Assembly: GCA_964643355.1 (NCBI GenBank)
Contig: CAZXPW010000019.1
Location: 1 to 64,000, forward strand
DNA length: 64,000 nucleotides
Direction: 5' to 3'
Origin: FEN-1350 sp964643355
Lineage (GTDB): Bacteria; Planctomycetota; Phycisphaerae; Sedimentisphaerales; Anaerohalosphaeraceae
Made by a program: the position numbers and the translations under genes. Below the pieces are notes generated by a model. That model made no database searches, was not told the DNA's origin, and worked only from the letters and a program-made list of their open reading frames with translations. This document shows, piece after piece, positions 33,501 through 41,733 of this stretch. Positions within the stretch are counted from its first letter, which is position 1, and every line of letters starts with the position of its first letter.

Positions 33501-36224
33501 CGATCGGTAGTTGAGGTACGCCGTCGGCGCACCGTCGGTATCGGTGATCCGCGCCGTCACCACGATCGCCTGATTGGCGGTCGGAAGGACCGGCGAATGC
33601 GCGATTTCACGGATGTCCGGCCCGCGGTTGGCGACATAGGCCGTATTCTGCGCGCCGGGCGTGCCGATATTCATCGGAACCGTTAGTTCAAATGCCTTCG
33701 ACGGCCGCGGCGGCTGAACGGGGGAATTCGGTTGCGATACTCGCGTCAATAGATATCGGCTGCCGCGGAGCCACTTGGCTTTACCGCGGAATATGACCTG
33801 CCCGCCGGTTACGCTGGTAATCGTCTGGTTGATCCGGTTGGCCCCCGGATCGCCGTGACCGGTGGCGATCAAATGCAGGGATTGGGTTCCACTGTACGCC
33901 GCTTCGGTCGTCACGAATGATCGCACATGATTACCGAGGGTTCGCCATCCGGTCTTGCCGTTTTCGAATCCGTTGTTGGTCAGCCGCTGGGTTCCGGCGA
34001 TGATCACTTCCAGATCGTCCAGCAGGACCTCGGCCCGATTGAGCATGATCAGGTCAAATACCGAAACGGTGTCGTGCGTATATTGCGGATCGCTGGCGCT
34101 GATGGTGGTTTCGAAGGATTGCCAGCCCGACTTACCGGATTCGTCGCTGTCGGCCCAGGCATCGGGCGTGTTGTTGTCTTCGTCCGGATCGCGCAGCTCC
34201 ATGCTGGCGCCCTCGCCGTCGGACCATTTTGGCCAGCGGCCTCCGTCGCGGTAGGTTACCTCGTCGGCCACAACCAGATAGGTCTGCAATTGACCATTGC
34301 CGGGATTGATCTGCTGGATCGGATACGACAACTGAATCCGTTCGCCGCCGTTACTCAGCGTGCCCGTATAAGGCCCGAACAAGTTGGACCCGGCGACCAG
34401 ATTCGGATATACCGTCGCAAGAAAAGTGGGATCCTTGGCCACGACCATGAATGACTTGCCCCCAATCGTCGCCCCTGCGGGGAATGTGTAGGTGAATCCC
34501 GCCGTAAAGGTCCAACCCGTCAGATCCATGGGATCCTCGCTGCGGTTGTACAACTCGACGAATTCATAGCGATCCTCGCGGGTGAAGTGCTGATACATAA
34601 TCTCGTTGATAACGATGTCATGGATCCGGTGTTTGGAATTCGCAAGATTTTCAGTCGCCGAACTCAGGATTCCCAGATACGCAGACCCGTCCGGATATCG
34701 GCCGTAGGTGACATCCGGAGGGGTAACGGGAAATCGAACCGCATCCAGAATCCGAACCGCAACCGGCGTTGGATCCAGTTTTGCCGCGGTCAGATAGACC
34801 GTCTCGCCGTTGAATTCCAGGCCGAACGGAAAACCGTCCGAAGCCGTCCCCTGATGAACGGAATAAAACTCGCCCGGTTGCAGAACGATCCCGTCCGGCA
34901 ACTTGTATTGCAGCAGGTTCATCCGATCATCGCTCAGATACACCATGCTCAGATCGACTTCTTCCGGACCGGGATTGTACAGTTCCACCCAATCCGTCCC
35001 CGGCTCGGCGTCGCTGTTGGCCAGCAACTCGTTGATCACCAGCCGTGCCTGAAGATCGTTGGCGACCCCCGACGGTTTTTCCACCGCCCGGAGTACCATG
35101 CACCCAAAAGCGTCGCTGCTTCCGGAGATCGCGTTGTTATGGAATTGCATGGCCAGGACATTGGTGCCGGGCACGAGCAAATTCAAAAATCCCGTCAAAT
35201 CCGGGCCATCCACCGGTGGTTCCCAACCGCTGCCGCGCCCCCAACTATACGGAGGCGGTGTTGCGGTTGCGGACGCCGAGGCGGCAACACGAGTTCCGTT
35301 CAGGTACAAGACATAGTCGTCATCGTATCGGATTTCGGTAGTCAGTTGAGAAAAGGATGCAATCTGTTCGGCCGTCAATGAAAACGGAATCCGGATATAA
35401 ACCGAGATATAATTCCCATTCATTGGGGGATTATCTGGGTCGCCTGTAAGTCCAAGATTCGTTCGAATGTAATTCATTTCATCGGAACTGCCGCTGTATC
35501 CATAACCGTTATTCCCGCTGAGCCAAGATGCGTTCTCCACGAAGTCGATCTTCGTCCAATTGATCGAAGGATTGCCTCCGACCGGTGAGGGTTCTTGTGT
35601 TCCTTTGAAATATCGACCCGCCGAACCGATATCCACAAGCGTTACGGTCTTGGCCCCTTCCGGTTCCTTCTGGAGGGCATCGGCAACGCCGGGATTTCCG
35701 CCGATGTTGCTGCTGGCGGCCCATGAGGTTGCATCGCTGGGATCGCCACCCTGTTTGATCAGGATCAGCGAGTGTCCCGCCCCATCCGCTGAAACCGGCC
35801 AGGGATCGGAATCGCTGTATTCAAATGACAGAATGATTCCGCCGTTGGGATTGGAGATTTCGATGCCTTCGCCGCCGTTGCTCAGCGAACCACTGACGAA
35901 CGGCCCATAAACGGTCTGGAGACCGTAGGCCGCCTTCACGGCATCCGGATCCTTGGCCAGAACCAGGTACTCTTTGGGCCCCAGGATCGTATCGGCCGGG
36001 AAAGTATAGGTCAGTCCGCTGGTAAAAGTGAACTTGCTGAGATCTTCCGAGGTTCCCTTTTCGTTGTATAACTCGATGTACTCGAGCGTTTCATTGCCCT
36101 CAATCTCCACAGGGTGGTACATCAACTCACTGACCACAAGCGCCGATGAGGGTTGAATAAGAATGATGGAAACGACAAAAGCGGTAAAGAAAACGGACAA
36201 ACGAAATGAAGTCATCGATTTCAT
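30501..36224 (-). CDS. Giant secreted multidomain protein: lamin-tail domains, CotH, PA14-like, dockerin-like
   Basis: The 1907-aa product has a signal peptide (LSVFFTAFVVSIILIQPSSA). It has three lamin-tail-like domains (about 29-140, 395-510, 535-670: VVSELMYHPVE, LVINELLANSDAEPGTDWVELYNPG, IVINEIMYQHFTREDRYEFVELYN). A CotH-type kinase-like domain follows (about 990-1380, ending LPWDIDFTLGSG). After it come an Ig-like region, a PA14-like domain (about 1500-1640, YFGVNSDDGFELRING), a BACON-like domain (about 1745-1830), and two dockerin-like loops (DSNGIVDLPDW, DFDGSGIVDLGDL). The ATG at 36224 has GGGAG 5 bases upstream. Quoted pieces are not contiguous. Probably cell-surface attached; CotH-type domains can phosphorylate proteins in spore coats, but activity here is unknown. 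Confidence 0.82.
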   Translation of the reverse strand: MKSMTSFRLSVFFTAFVVSIILIQPSSALVVSELMYHPVEIEGNETLEYIELYNEKGTSEDLSKFTFTSGLTYTFPADTILGPKEYLVLAKDPDAVKAAYGLQTVYGPFVSGSLSNGGEGIEISNPNGGIILSFEYSDSDPWPVSADGAGHSLILIKQGGDPSDATSWAASSNIGGNPGVADALQKEPEGAKTVTLVDIGSAGRYFKGTQEPSPVGGNPSINWTKIDFVENASWLSGNNGYGYSGSSDEMNYIRTNLGLTGDPDNPPMNGNYISVYIRIPFSLTAEQIASFSQLTTEIRYDDDYVLYLNGTRVAASASATATPPPYSWGRGSGWEPPVDGPDLTGFLNLLVPGTNVLAMQFHNNAISGSSDAFGCMVLRAVEKPSGVANDLQARLVINELLANSDAEPGTDWVELYNPGPEEVDLSMVYLSDDRMNLLQYKLPDGIVLQPGEFYSVHQGTASDGFPFGLEFNGETVYLTAAKLDPTPVAVRILDAVRFPVTPPDVTYGRYPDGSAYLGILSSATENLANSKHRIHDIVINEIMYQHFTREDRYEFVELYNRSEDPMDLTGWTFTAGFTYTFPAGATIGGKSFMVVAKDPTFLATVYPNLVAGSNLFGPYTGTLSNGGERIQLSYPIQQINPGNGQLQTYLVVADEVTYRDGGRWPKWSDGEGASMELRDPDEDNNTPDAWADSDESGKSGWQSFETTISASDPQYTHDTVSVFDLIMLNRAEVLLDDLEVIIAGTQRLTNNGFENGKTGWRTLGNHVRSFVTTEAAYSGTQSLHLIATGHGDPGANRINQTITSVTGGQVIFRGKAKWLRGSRYLLTRVSQPNSPVQPPRPSKAFELTVPMNIGTPGAQNTAYVANRGPDIREIAHSPVLPTANQAIVVTARITDTDGAPTAYLNYRSEGTTNFTQIAMVDNGTDSDAVSGDGIFTGVIPGAAAGTMRAFFITAVDGGSAATRFPTNLEPSAEVPIRTCLVRVGDTAYSGPFANYRVWMSNGVISAFTSRPNLSNELMDCTFVYNNKEVFYNARLRFRGSPFIRSGSGRNPVNRFAYRLDFNSDQNFRGREEVNLDNTEGESRGPLQERVSYWFYKQMGLHYSMSDYVRPILNGNSYGSYEEVQAVDTDYIERWFPEDADGYLHKIDDYFEYTADGTGFANMDEGLRYDSAHPRLNETWRWNFEKRGHRENDEWTHLFDFAAAMNLPSSDPAYEQTIEQYIHPEQFARVLAIRHAVGDWDSYGYTRSKNNAFYFAATEGKWYLLPWDIDFTLGSGHSATTDLFYVGGQFPEIAQFLNYPKYRRMYLQTFAELVSGPWKTSYGTTDPPMAFDRYLDDAAAALIADGQGESRRTGIKQFVAARRAFILTQIPPLTFEITTNGGKDFCSAGATAVIQGAAPLEVAGIAVNGSPQKADFSGNNVFTVTVDLSMGANLIELQGLNSLGEPVANATDSITITRVPEPIISSVVPGKVCNTGVADLTILGANFEPGTATEVAFTKGSNEIGFDALYVQWNQSFDAIGAATTLLNNPSGFSQVRGVHPWINLFQTGSEGVFINNLQFLPPYNSGDPSYFAVRFSGYIFAPSAGVRYFGVNSDDGFELRINGQLVGQYASPRGPATTDVNGNRTAGTMTFNFPAAGSYYLELDFFENGGGEEIEFFQTNSTGGNARLINVDAELVVYRSAVEKIEAKNVSVVDEHTITCQADLTGATVGLWNVIVTPECGEAAKGTLKDGFQVVTKPSGTISWSILPSGPAVFVGRQGGPMTPSEFLFTIYNTGTAVLDWSVSKPPSVNWIDLSQTSGTLGAGHSTRVYVSINANTAQLQAGVHPCPLDFWVPCVPGISRQVELTLYRNTDFDSNGIVDLPDWAAFAAQWMRTCAIWSECDGADFDGSGIVDLGDLVEFAVDWLQE

Positions 36225-36281
36225 TTTTGCTCCCTTCTCCGATGACAAAGGTTGTTTCGCTTGCGATACGATACGCACGCA

Positions 36282-36309
36282 ATTATACCCTTAATCCCTT
36301 ACTGTTCAA
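36282..36309 (-). promoter_or_regulatory. Promoter of the giant CotH/LTD gene
   Basis: On the minus strand TTGAAC (36304-36309) is followed after 16 bp by a perfect TATAAT (36282-36287). The predicted leader is about 50 nt to the ATG at 36224. Confidence 0.6.
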
Positions 36310-36486
36310 AACTTAGAGTTTCTCCACCTCCTTGAATACCCCCCATATTTCGGCGATTCCCCGATATGTAGAGAGCCATTTTGCCTATTTTATGACGGTC
36401 TAACTTCTAAAAATATTGCATGATTTTATATTATTTTTTAACAAATTTTCGACTAAACAATGCCGCCAATAAAATCTTGTCGAAAC

Positions 36487-37992
36487 TTATTTTCCGGATT
36501 GAATCATCATTGCCGTAAGTCTTTTCTGCTCCGGAAGATAGAAAACACCCTCGAATAGGGTTGGTGTGATCGCCACGGACTGAAGCCGTGTACGGGAAAG
36601 GAGTTTCATTTGCTTGCCGGCCGATAGGACCCACAGAATGTTCCGCTCATCGCAAATATAGACCCGGCCATTTACAATAACGGGGGTGCAGCCCCAGACC
36701 CCGGCATCCATTTCAAAAGACCAGTAGTGCTCGCCGTTTTCAGCATTGAAGCAGTGGAGGTTGGCCGAATAATCGGCGATAAAGAGCAGGCCGTTGTAAA
36801 GTGCGACATCCGAAAGCGTCCGATCGACCTTCCGCGATTCCCAGATCTTCGTCCCCGACCGGATATCCATGCACGATAGCATCCCTTTGCCAACACCGTG
36901 AATGGGGCTCTGACCAATCGCGACGAAGGCACGAAAGCCATCAATGACGGGGGTTGAGATGATCTCGCTGGGCCCGTCGGGGTTCTTCGATTGCCAACCC
37001 GAATACAAAATCGTCTTGCCGTCTCGAACCCGATAATCCGGAGGGTTACAGTCGTATTGCCAGACTTTCTTGAGTGGAAACGGTTTTCCGTCCTCTGACG
37101 GCCCCGAAACCGGCTCGAAGGCGTAGAGCACTCCGTCGCCGCCGCCGAAAAGAACGATGGTTTTGCCATCGACGGTTGCGGAAACGGGGGAGGACCAATG
37201 GCCGTGAAACATCCGCCGGCCGATCTTTTCGCCATCGGTGGCGACGAGCTTGCCGGTCGTTTTATTGAGGACGATCAGCGACGGCGCCTCGGGATTGGGC
37301 ACAGTCTTGTGGACATCGTCCTGGCCGTTGGAGGTGCAGGCGTAGAGGTAATCGCCCACCAGCAGCGGCGAGCTTCCGCACACATCGTGGGGAATCACGC
37401 CGACTTCAGTGAGCATGTTGAACCGCCAGATGATGTCACCGTCGGTCTTGCCGAGGCGATAGCCGGATTCGGGCTTGACCTGCATGTAGGCCAGCTCGTC
37501 GCGGAAGGGGCCGTCGTTGCCGTCGGTCTGGCCGTAACGGTCCAGGCACAGGACATCGCCGCGCGAGCCGACGATGTAGAGCCGTTTTCCGTCGATGGCC
37601 GGCCGGGAGCAGATACCACACTTCCACTGGTCGAAATGAAACGGCGGCTTGACTCCCTCCATGTAACGGGGCACGATCATCTGCCACTGCATCTTGCCGG
37701 TTGCCCGGTCCAGGGCCATGAGGATGCCGCCGCCGGTGGGTTTGAGGGCGGGATGTTCCAGTTTATAGTCGTCGATACCGAGAAAGATCTGCTCGCCGTC
37801 GATCCGGGGGATGGTGTATTGATGGCTTCCCAGTTCGATTTCCCAGAGGATGTCTTTGGCTTCGAATGGATCGGGCAACGGGCGATTGGGAATATCCTCG
37901 GCCAACGCAACCACAACCGGCAGAGTACAAATAACGAGTGGAAAAAACATCCGAGTACGATTTCTCTTTTCTGCTCCGGCACAAACCTGCAT
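36487..37992 (-). CDS. Exported PQQ-like beta-propeller protein
   Basis: The 501-aa protein has a signal peptide (FFPLVICTLPVVVALA) and a run of beta-propeller blades with the PQQ-repeat pattern: GGGILMALDRATGKMQWQ, KRLYIVGSRGDVLCLDR, GDYLYACTSNG, GVLYAFEPVSG, GMLSCMDIRSGTKIWE, ANLHCFNAENGEHYWSFE. No c-type haem motif or clear PQQ-dehydrogenase active site is seen, so it may be a structural or binding propeller rather than an enzyme. The ATG follows the upstream stop by 2 bp, and its ribosome site AAGGA overlaps that gene's last codons, so the two are coupled. Confidence 0.8.
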   Translation of the reverse strand: MQVCAGAEKRNRTRMFFPLVICTLPVVVALAEDIPNRPLPDPFEAKDILWEIELGSHQYTIPRIDGEQIFLGIDDYKLEHPALKPTGGGILMALDRATGKMQWQMIVPRYMEGVKPPFHFDQWKCGICSRPAIDGKRLYIVGSRGDVLCLDRYGQTDGNDGPFRDELAYMQVKPESGYRLGKTDGDIIWRFNMLTEVGVIPHDVCGSSPLLVGDYLYACTSNGQDDVHKTVPNPEAPSLIVLNKTTGKLVATDGEKIGRRMFHGHWSSPVSATVDGKTIVLFGGGDGVLYAFEPVSGPSEDGKPFPLKKVWQYDCNPPDYRVRDGKTILYSGWQSKNPDGPSEIISTPVIDGFRAFVAIGQSPIHGVGKGMLSCMDIRSGTKIWESRKVDRTLSDVALYNGLLFIADYSANLHCFNAENGEHYWSFEMDAGVWGCTPVIVNGRVYICDERNILWVLSAGKQMKLLSRTRLQSVAITPTLFEGVFYLPEQKRLTAMMIQSGK

Positions 37993-37994
37993 GA

Positions 37995-38909
37995 TTATCC
38001 TTTCAGCGATGCATTTTCCGGATTGGTTTTCTGAAAACAATCGAGGAGATATTTTCGGGCCGTCTTAAGGTTGGCGGTCATGATGTCGGTGTCGGGGTGG
38101 CTATGGGTGAAGGGGTTGACGAATCCCGCATAACGGATCTCTTTGAGCGCCCAGATCCATTCGGCCATGTCCGTCGGGCCGAGGCCGGGGAGCTGCTTGT
38201 CGCCGTTCTGCTTTTGCCAGGCGTAGAAGAACCGCAGTTGTTTCCCACTAATGCGGATCGCCTCGGGCACCGAATCCTTAAGTCCCTGGATATGGTACGG
38301 GGCCAGGGCGATACCGATCCGCGGCGAGCGGTTCAGATCGACGAAGGCCTTGAGCGAGTCGAGGGTGTTCAGCAGCGAGTCGCCGTGGTTCTCGATGGCC
38401 AGGACGGATTTGTGCTTTTCCGCCAACTCGGCCAACGGCTTGAGTTCCTCCATGTACTGCTTCATCCGCGCCGTCAACTCTTCGGGCTTGCACGGCCCGG
38501 CACTGCCCTGTACGGCCACCCCGCCGCCGCAACCGCCGAACAGTTCGGCATATTTGGCAAAGCCGCCGGCATAGACGGAGAAGGAAAAGAGCTTGAGCTT
38601 GTGCCTGGCCAGCAGGTCGTTGAGGCCCGACGGTCCCAGCCGCTTGGCGATGTCGTCGAGGTGGGGGCAACCCTCGTGGGCCGACCAGATGTCGATACCC
38701 TCAAAGCCCAGGCCGGCGATTTTGGTAACGGCCTGCTCGATCGGCAGTTCCATAAAACAGATCGAGCTGGCCGACAGTCGCATCTTCCAGGGTTCCTTCT
38801 GCGACTGAACCTGCGGTTCTCCCCCGGCCAATAACGATGGCGCCGCCCCGGCTGCTGCCGCAAGGCCCGCCCACTTCAAAACGGTTCGGCGATTCAGGTT
38901 CGTCCGCAT
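37995..38909 (-). CDS. Tat-exported sugar-phosphate isomerase/epimerase-like TIM barrel
   Basis: The 304-aa protein starts with a twin-arginine signal (NRRTVLKWAGLAAAAGA) and has the AP-endonuclease-2/xylose-isomerase-like barrel pattern: LGFEGIDIWSAHEGCPH, KLKLFSFSVYAGG, SVLAIENHGDSLLNT, RIGIALAPYHI. The Glu of IENHGD fits a metal ligand; some other usual metal ligands are less obvious, so activity is uncertain. In planctomycetes such exported barrels are common and of unknown substrate. It is coupled to the beta-propeller gene downstream. Confidence 0.8.
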   Translation of the reverse strand: MRTNLNRRTVLKWAGLAAAAGAAPSLLAGGEPQVQSQKEPWKMRLSASSICFMELPIEQAVTKIAGLGFEGIDIWSAHEGCPHLDDIAKRLGPSGLNDLLARHKLKLFSFSVYAGGFAKYAELFGGCGGGVAVQGSAGPCKPEELTARMKQYMEELKPLAELAEKHKSVLAIENHGDSLLNTLDSLKAFVDLNRSPRIGIALAPYHIQGLKDSVPEAIRISGKQLRFFYAWQKQNGDKQLPGLGPTDMAEWIWALKEIRYAGFVNPFTHSHPDTDIMTANLKTARKYLLDCFQKTNPENASLKG

Positions 38910-38975
38910 GAATTACTCCCGAAAAGACGCAAGTATAGTCTGTCGCCGTCGCCCCGGATAATTAATCTCTTCGCT

Positions 38976-39716
38976 TCAGGCCGTCGTCACGGTTGCCGGA
39001 TCTTCCATCAAGTCGATCAACCAGAGGGGATGTACCGATTGCAGAACAAACGGCATCACATTGGACCATTGTCGGCATTTATCGAGGATATCACTGTCAC
39101 TGGAAAGAACAATCCGGTCGGTCGCAGCCAATCGCTTATCGGGGCTTTGTGCCAGCTCAATCTTCCAGGCCCAGCCCCTTTCGGACGCAATCTTTTCAAT
39201 CAGGGTCTTGAGACGGCCGGAATTGGAAACGGGACGATCCAGCAACCAGAGGACATCTCGGATACCGATTCCGTCGAACAACTCACCGATGCGTTCGATG
39301 GCGGGAATGGTCTCATTGACGCGTCGATAGGTCCCGTGCAGACCGGCCAGGTCCCGAAGGCAGCCGTCGCGACCCCGGAAAATCGCGCCGCCGGCCAGCG
39401 CCGCTTCCAGGGTGATAATCTGATTATATCCATCCAGAGCCACGGCTTTCCCGGGCAGGTCATAGAACGACACGGCGGCTTGATGACGACGCGTCCGCTG
39501 CCGATCCGAACAGGCCGACCGCATTACGGCCATTCGCTGTCGAGCGGTCAGGTTAAAGTGATCTCCTACGAGTTTGAGGGCGCCGGCGGGAGCATACTCT
39601 TTGGTCAACAAGAGAGAGTAATCGACGGTCGCGGCACGAAGGGCAGGTATCATTCCGGATTCAAAATTACGACGGTCTTCGGGATGCGGTCCGCGATGGT
39701 TTCGTTTATCCGGCAT
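38976..39716 (-). CDS. DUF434-like protein
   Basis: The 246-aa cytoplasmic protein has the pattern of DUF434 proteins: ALRAATVDYSLLLTKEYAPAGALKLVGDHF near the N-terminus, RQRMAVMRSACSD, then VALDGYNQIITLEAALAGG and VLWLLDRPVSNSGRLKTLI. The aspartate-rich second half (DGYN, DRPVSNSGR, SDSDIL) resembles a nuclease-like or Toprim-like fold, but no function is established. The ATG at 39716 has AAGGA about 8 bases upstream. It lies 42 bp after the coiled-coil lipoprotein gene and may share its transcript. Confidence 0.65.
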   Translation of the reverse strand: MPDKRNHRGPHPEDRRNFESGMIPALRAATVDYSLLLTKEYAPAGALKLVGDHFNLTARQRMAVMRSACSDRQRTRRHQAAVSFYDLPGKAVALDGYNQIITLEAALAGGAIFRGRDGCLRDLAGLHGTYRRVNETIPAIERIGELFDGIGIRDVLWLLDRPVSNSGRLKTLIEKIASERGWAWKIELAQSPDKRLAATDRIVLSSDSDILDKCRQWSNVMPFVLQSVHPLWLIDLMEDPATVTTA

Positions 39717-39758
39717 CGATCGTTCCTTGCTCGTCACCGGCCGCTCCGTTCAGGAGTC

Positions 39759-41519
39759 TTATCGAAGAGCCGGGGTGTTGGCGTCGGCCGGCTGCTGGGC
39801 CTCGGCGAACCCTTTTTCTTTGGCGGCCTTAAGGGCATCCCATTCCACTTTGAGTTTTTCCATCACAGCCGGCGATTCGATCTTGTTCATATCCTCCAAT
39901 TGGGCCAAGAGTTTATTGACTTCGGCCTCGGCCTGGGATCCTCGCAGGGTCTTCCAGCCCTGGAACTGTTTGACCAGCCCCTCGGCATACAACTCTACAT
40001 CGATGGCCATTTGAGGTTGATACACACCCGATCCGGAAATCAGATGGGCGGTCAGAGTCTGTGAAAAGGTGGGATCCTGCTGGATCAGGGGATCCATGAT
40101 TTCCTTGGCTTTGGCGTTAATGGCGTCGATCACTTCGGTCTTGTTGAGATGCTTGGCCAATAAACGCTTGATATAGAGGGTCAACAATTGGTCCCGTGCA
40201 ATATCGGACGCAAAGCTTTTGGATCCCCGTCCAGAGAGCTTTTCATATTCGGCGAAGGACAAATCGCACTGTTCCAGACCCTTTGCGGAAAAATCGGCGA
40301 TGGACTTTTCCAGAGATCCAACCAGTTCCTTTACGACCGGAGCGAAATCCTCCGGCACCATCGGCGAAACCACGGCGACCTGGTCCATCAGACTCGCCAA
40401 AAATTCCACGGCCTGGCTGGTTGTCTGGGCGGATTCATAATACAGATTGGCGCGGCGAGCGGTCGCAAAGTCAGTCGTTTCACGGGAAGAGGCGCTTTGA
40501 CAATCCTCTATGCCGCTGTCCAGGATCACAACGATGTCTCCGATTGCCTTGGCATAGCTTTCCTGGGTACTTTTGATGTCGCCGAACAACCAGGAAATCC
40601 TTTCCTTGCACTGGTTGATCTGCTTATCCGTATCCGTCAACTGAACTTTGATGGTTTTGAGATTTTCGGAATCCCGGATCGACTGGATCTTGGTCTGGAC
40701 CGCGGCGATCTGGGATTGAATCGTTTCCAGTTGCGGCTTGACAATGGCGATCTCGCTTTCGAGTCTCCCGATCTGATCGGTCTTGTCCTGAGTTTCGATA
40801 TACAATTGCTTTTTCGACAGCAGAAGATCATACCCCTGTTGCTGAAGCTGTATCTTTTCATCTCCGGCCAGGGCATCGGCCTTCTTGAGGCACTCTTCTC
40901 CCTGAATCTGAAGGGCATTGCCCTTGCTCTGAAGTTGATCGCGCATAACCGTCAGGTCAGCCCGACTTTTCTCCAGTTCCGCCAGCCGGCCGGCAACTGC
41001 GGTCCGTTGCGCAGTGAGGGACGGACGATTTTCCTCCCCGCCGGTCAGAATCTTGTCAAGCTGCTCCACCTGCCGATCGGTCGTTTCGATATGGGTCAAA
41101 AGTTCCTGACGATCGGTCTGAAGCCGACCCAGCTCTCGCAATTTCCGATTCAATTCCGCCAAAGCCGCCCTTGCCGGCGGGTCAAACCGAATCAGTCCCA
41201 TTCGAAGCCGTACCGCTTGCGACCATGCCAGATCGGCACTGGCCAGGGATGCGGCCGATTTGGCGGATCCGGCGTTCTTCAACGCGTTTTGGATTTTCTG
41301 ACGGTGTTGGGCGTGTACGGCGGCCAGATCAACGGTCTTGACCTGATCGCCTTCGATGATGAGTTCCGGAGCCAGATTGACCGCGGTTACCGCCTGACGG
41401 CTTTGCTGATGCGCTTCTTTGGCGCTCCGGTTCTGGGGGCTGTCCGAACACCCCAGAATCCCACATACCATGCACGCAAACGCAACTCTTTTAATTCGAC
41501 AATTGTTGGTCGATCGCAC
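39759..41519 (-). CDS. Coiled-coil lipoprotein
   Basis: The 586-aa product starts at GTG with GGAGA upstream and has a lipobox (CMVCGILGC), so it should be a lipoprotein. Residues about 90-330 are Gln/Lys/Glu-rich heptads (LNRKLRELGRLQTDRQELL, ... IGRLESEIAIVKPQLE) forming long coiled coils. The C-terminal third is globular and unrecognised. It is transcribed divergently from the FlgI-like lipoprotein gene (214-bp gap), so the two may work together in the envelope; that is inference. Confidence 0.6.
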   Translation of the reverse strand: MRSTNNCRIKRVAFACMVCGILGCSDSPQNRSAKEAHQQSRQAVTAVNLAPELIIEGDQVKTVDLAAVHAQHRQKIQNALKNAGSAKSAASLASADLAWSQAVRLRMGLIRFDPPARAALAELNRKLRELGRLQTDRQELLTHIETTDRQVEQLDKILTGGEENRPSLTAQRTAVAGRLAELEKSRADLTVMRDQLQSKGNALQIQGEECLKKADALAGDEKIQLQQQGYDLLLSKKQLYIETQDKTDQIGRLESEIAIVKPQLETIQSQIAAVQTKIQSIRDSENLKTIKVQLTDTDKQINQCKERISWLFGDIKSTQESYAKAIGDIVVILDSGIEDCQSASSRETTDFATARRANLYYESAQTTSQAVEFLASLMDQVAVVSPMVPEDFAPVVKELVGSLEKSIADFSAKGLEQCDLSFAEYEKLSGRGSKSFASDIARDQLLTLYIKRLLAKHLNKTEVIDAINAKAKEIMDPLIQQDPTFSQTLTAHLISGSGVYQPQMAIDVELYAEGLVKQFQGWKTLRGSQAEAEVNKLLAQLEDMNKIESPAVMEKLKVEWDALKAAKEKGFAEAQQPADANTPALR

Positions 41520-41733
41520 GGGTTCGGTCTCCAATATCCATGTTCTGGGGTCATTGTAGGGGCCGGTCGATCGGATTGTCAAGGATTTTACAGTCTGGTT
41601 TTTCTTATCCAGATCATTGACGCTCGTGTTGGGTGTCCAGTATGATATTCCGACTTCCCCCTGGCATGTCCGGATCGGTTTTCCGGGGGAGATTTGTTAA
41701 TCTTGTTTTGACTTATCGGACGATATAGAGAAC

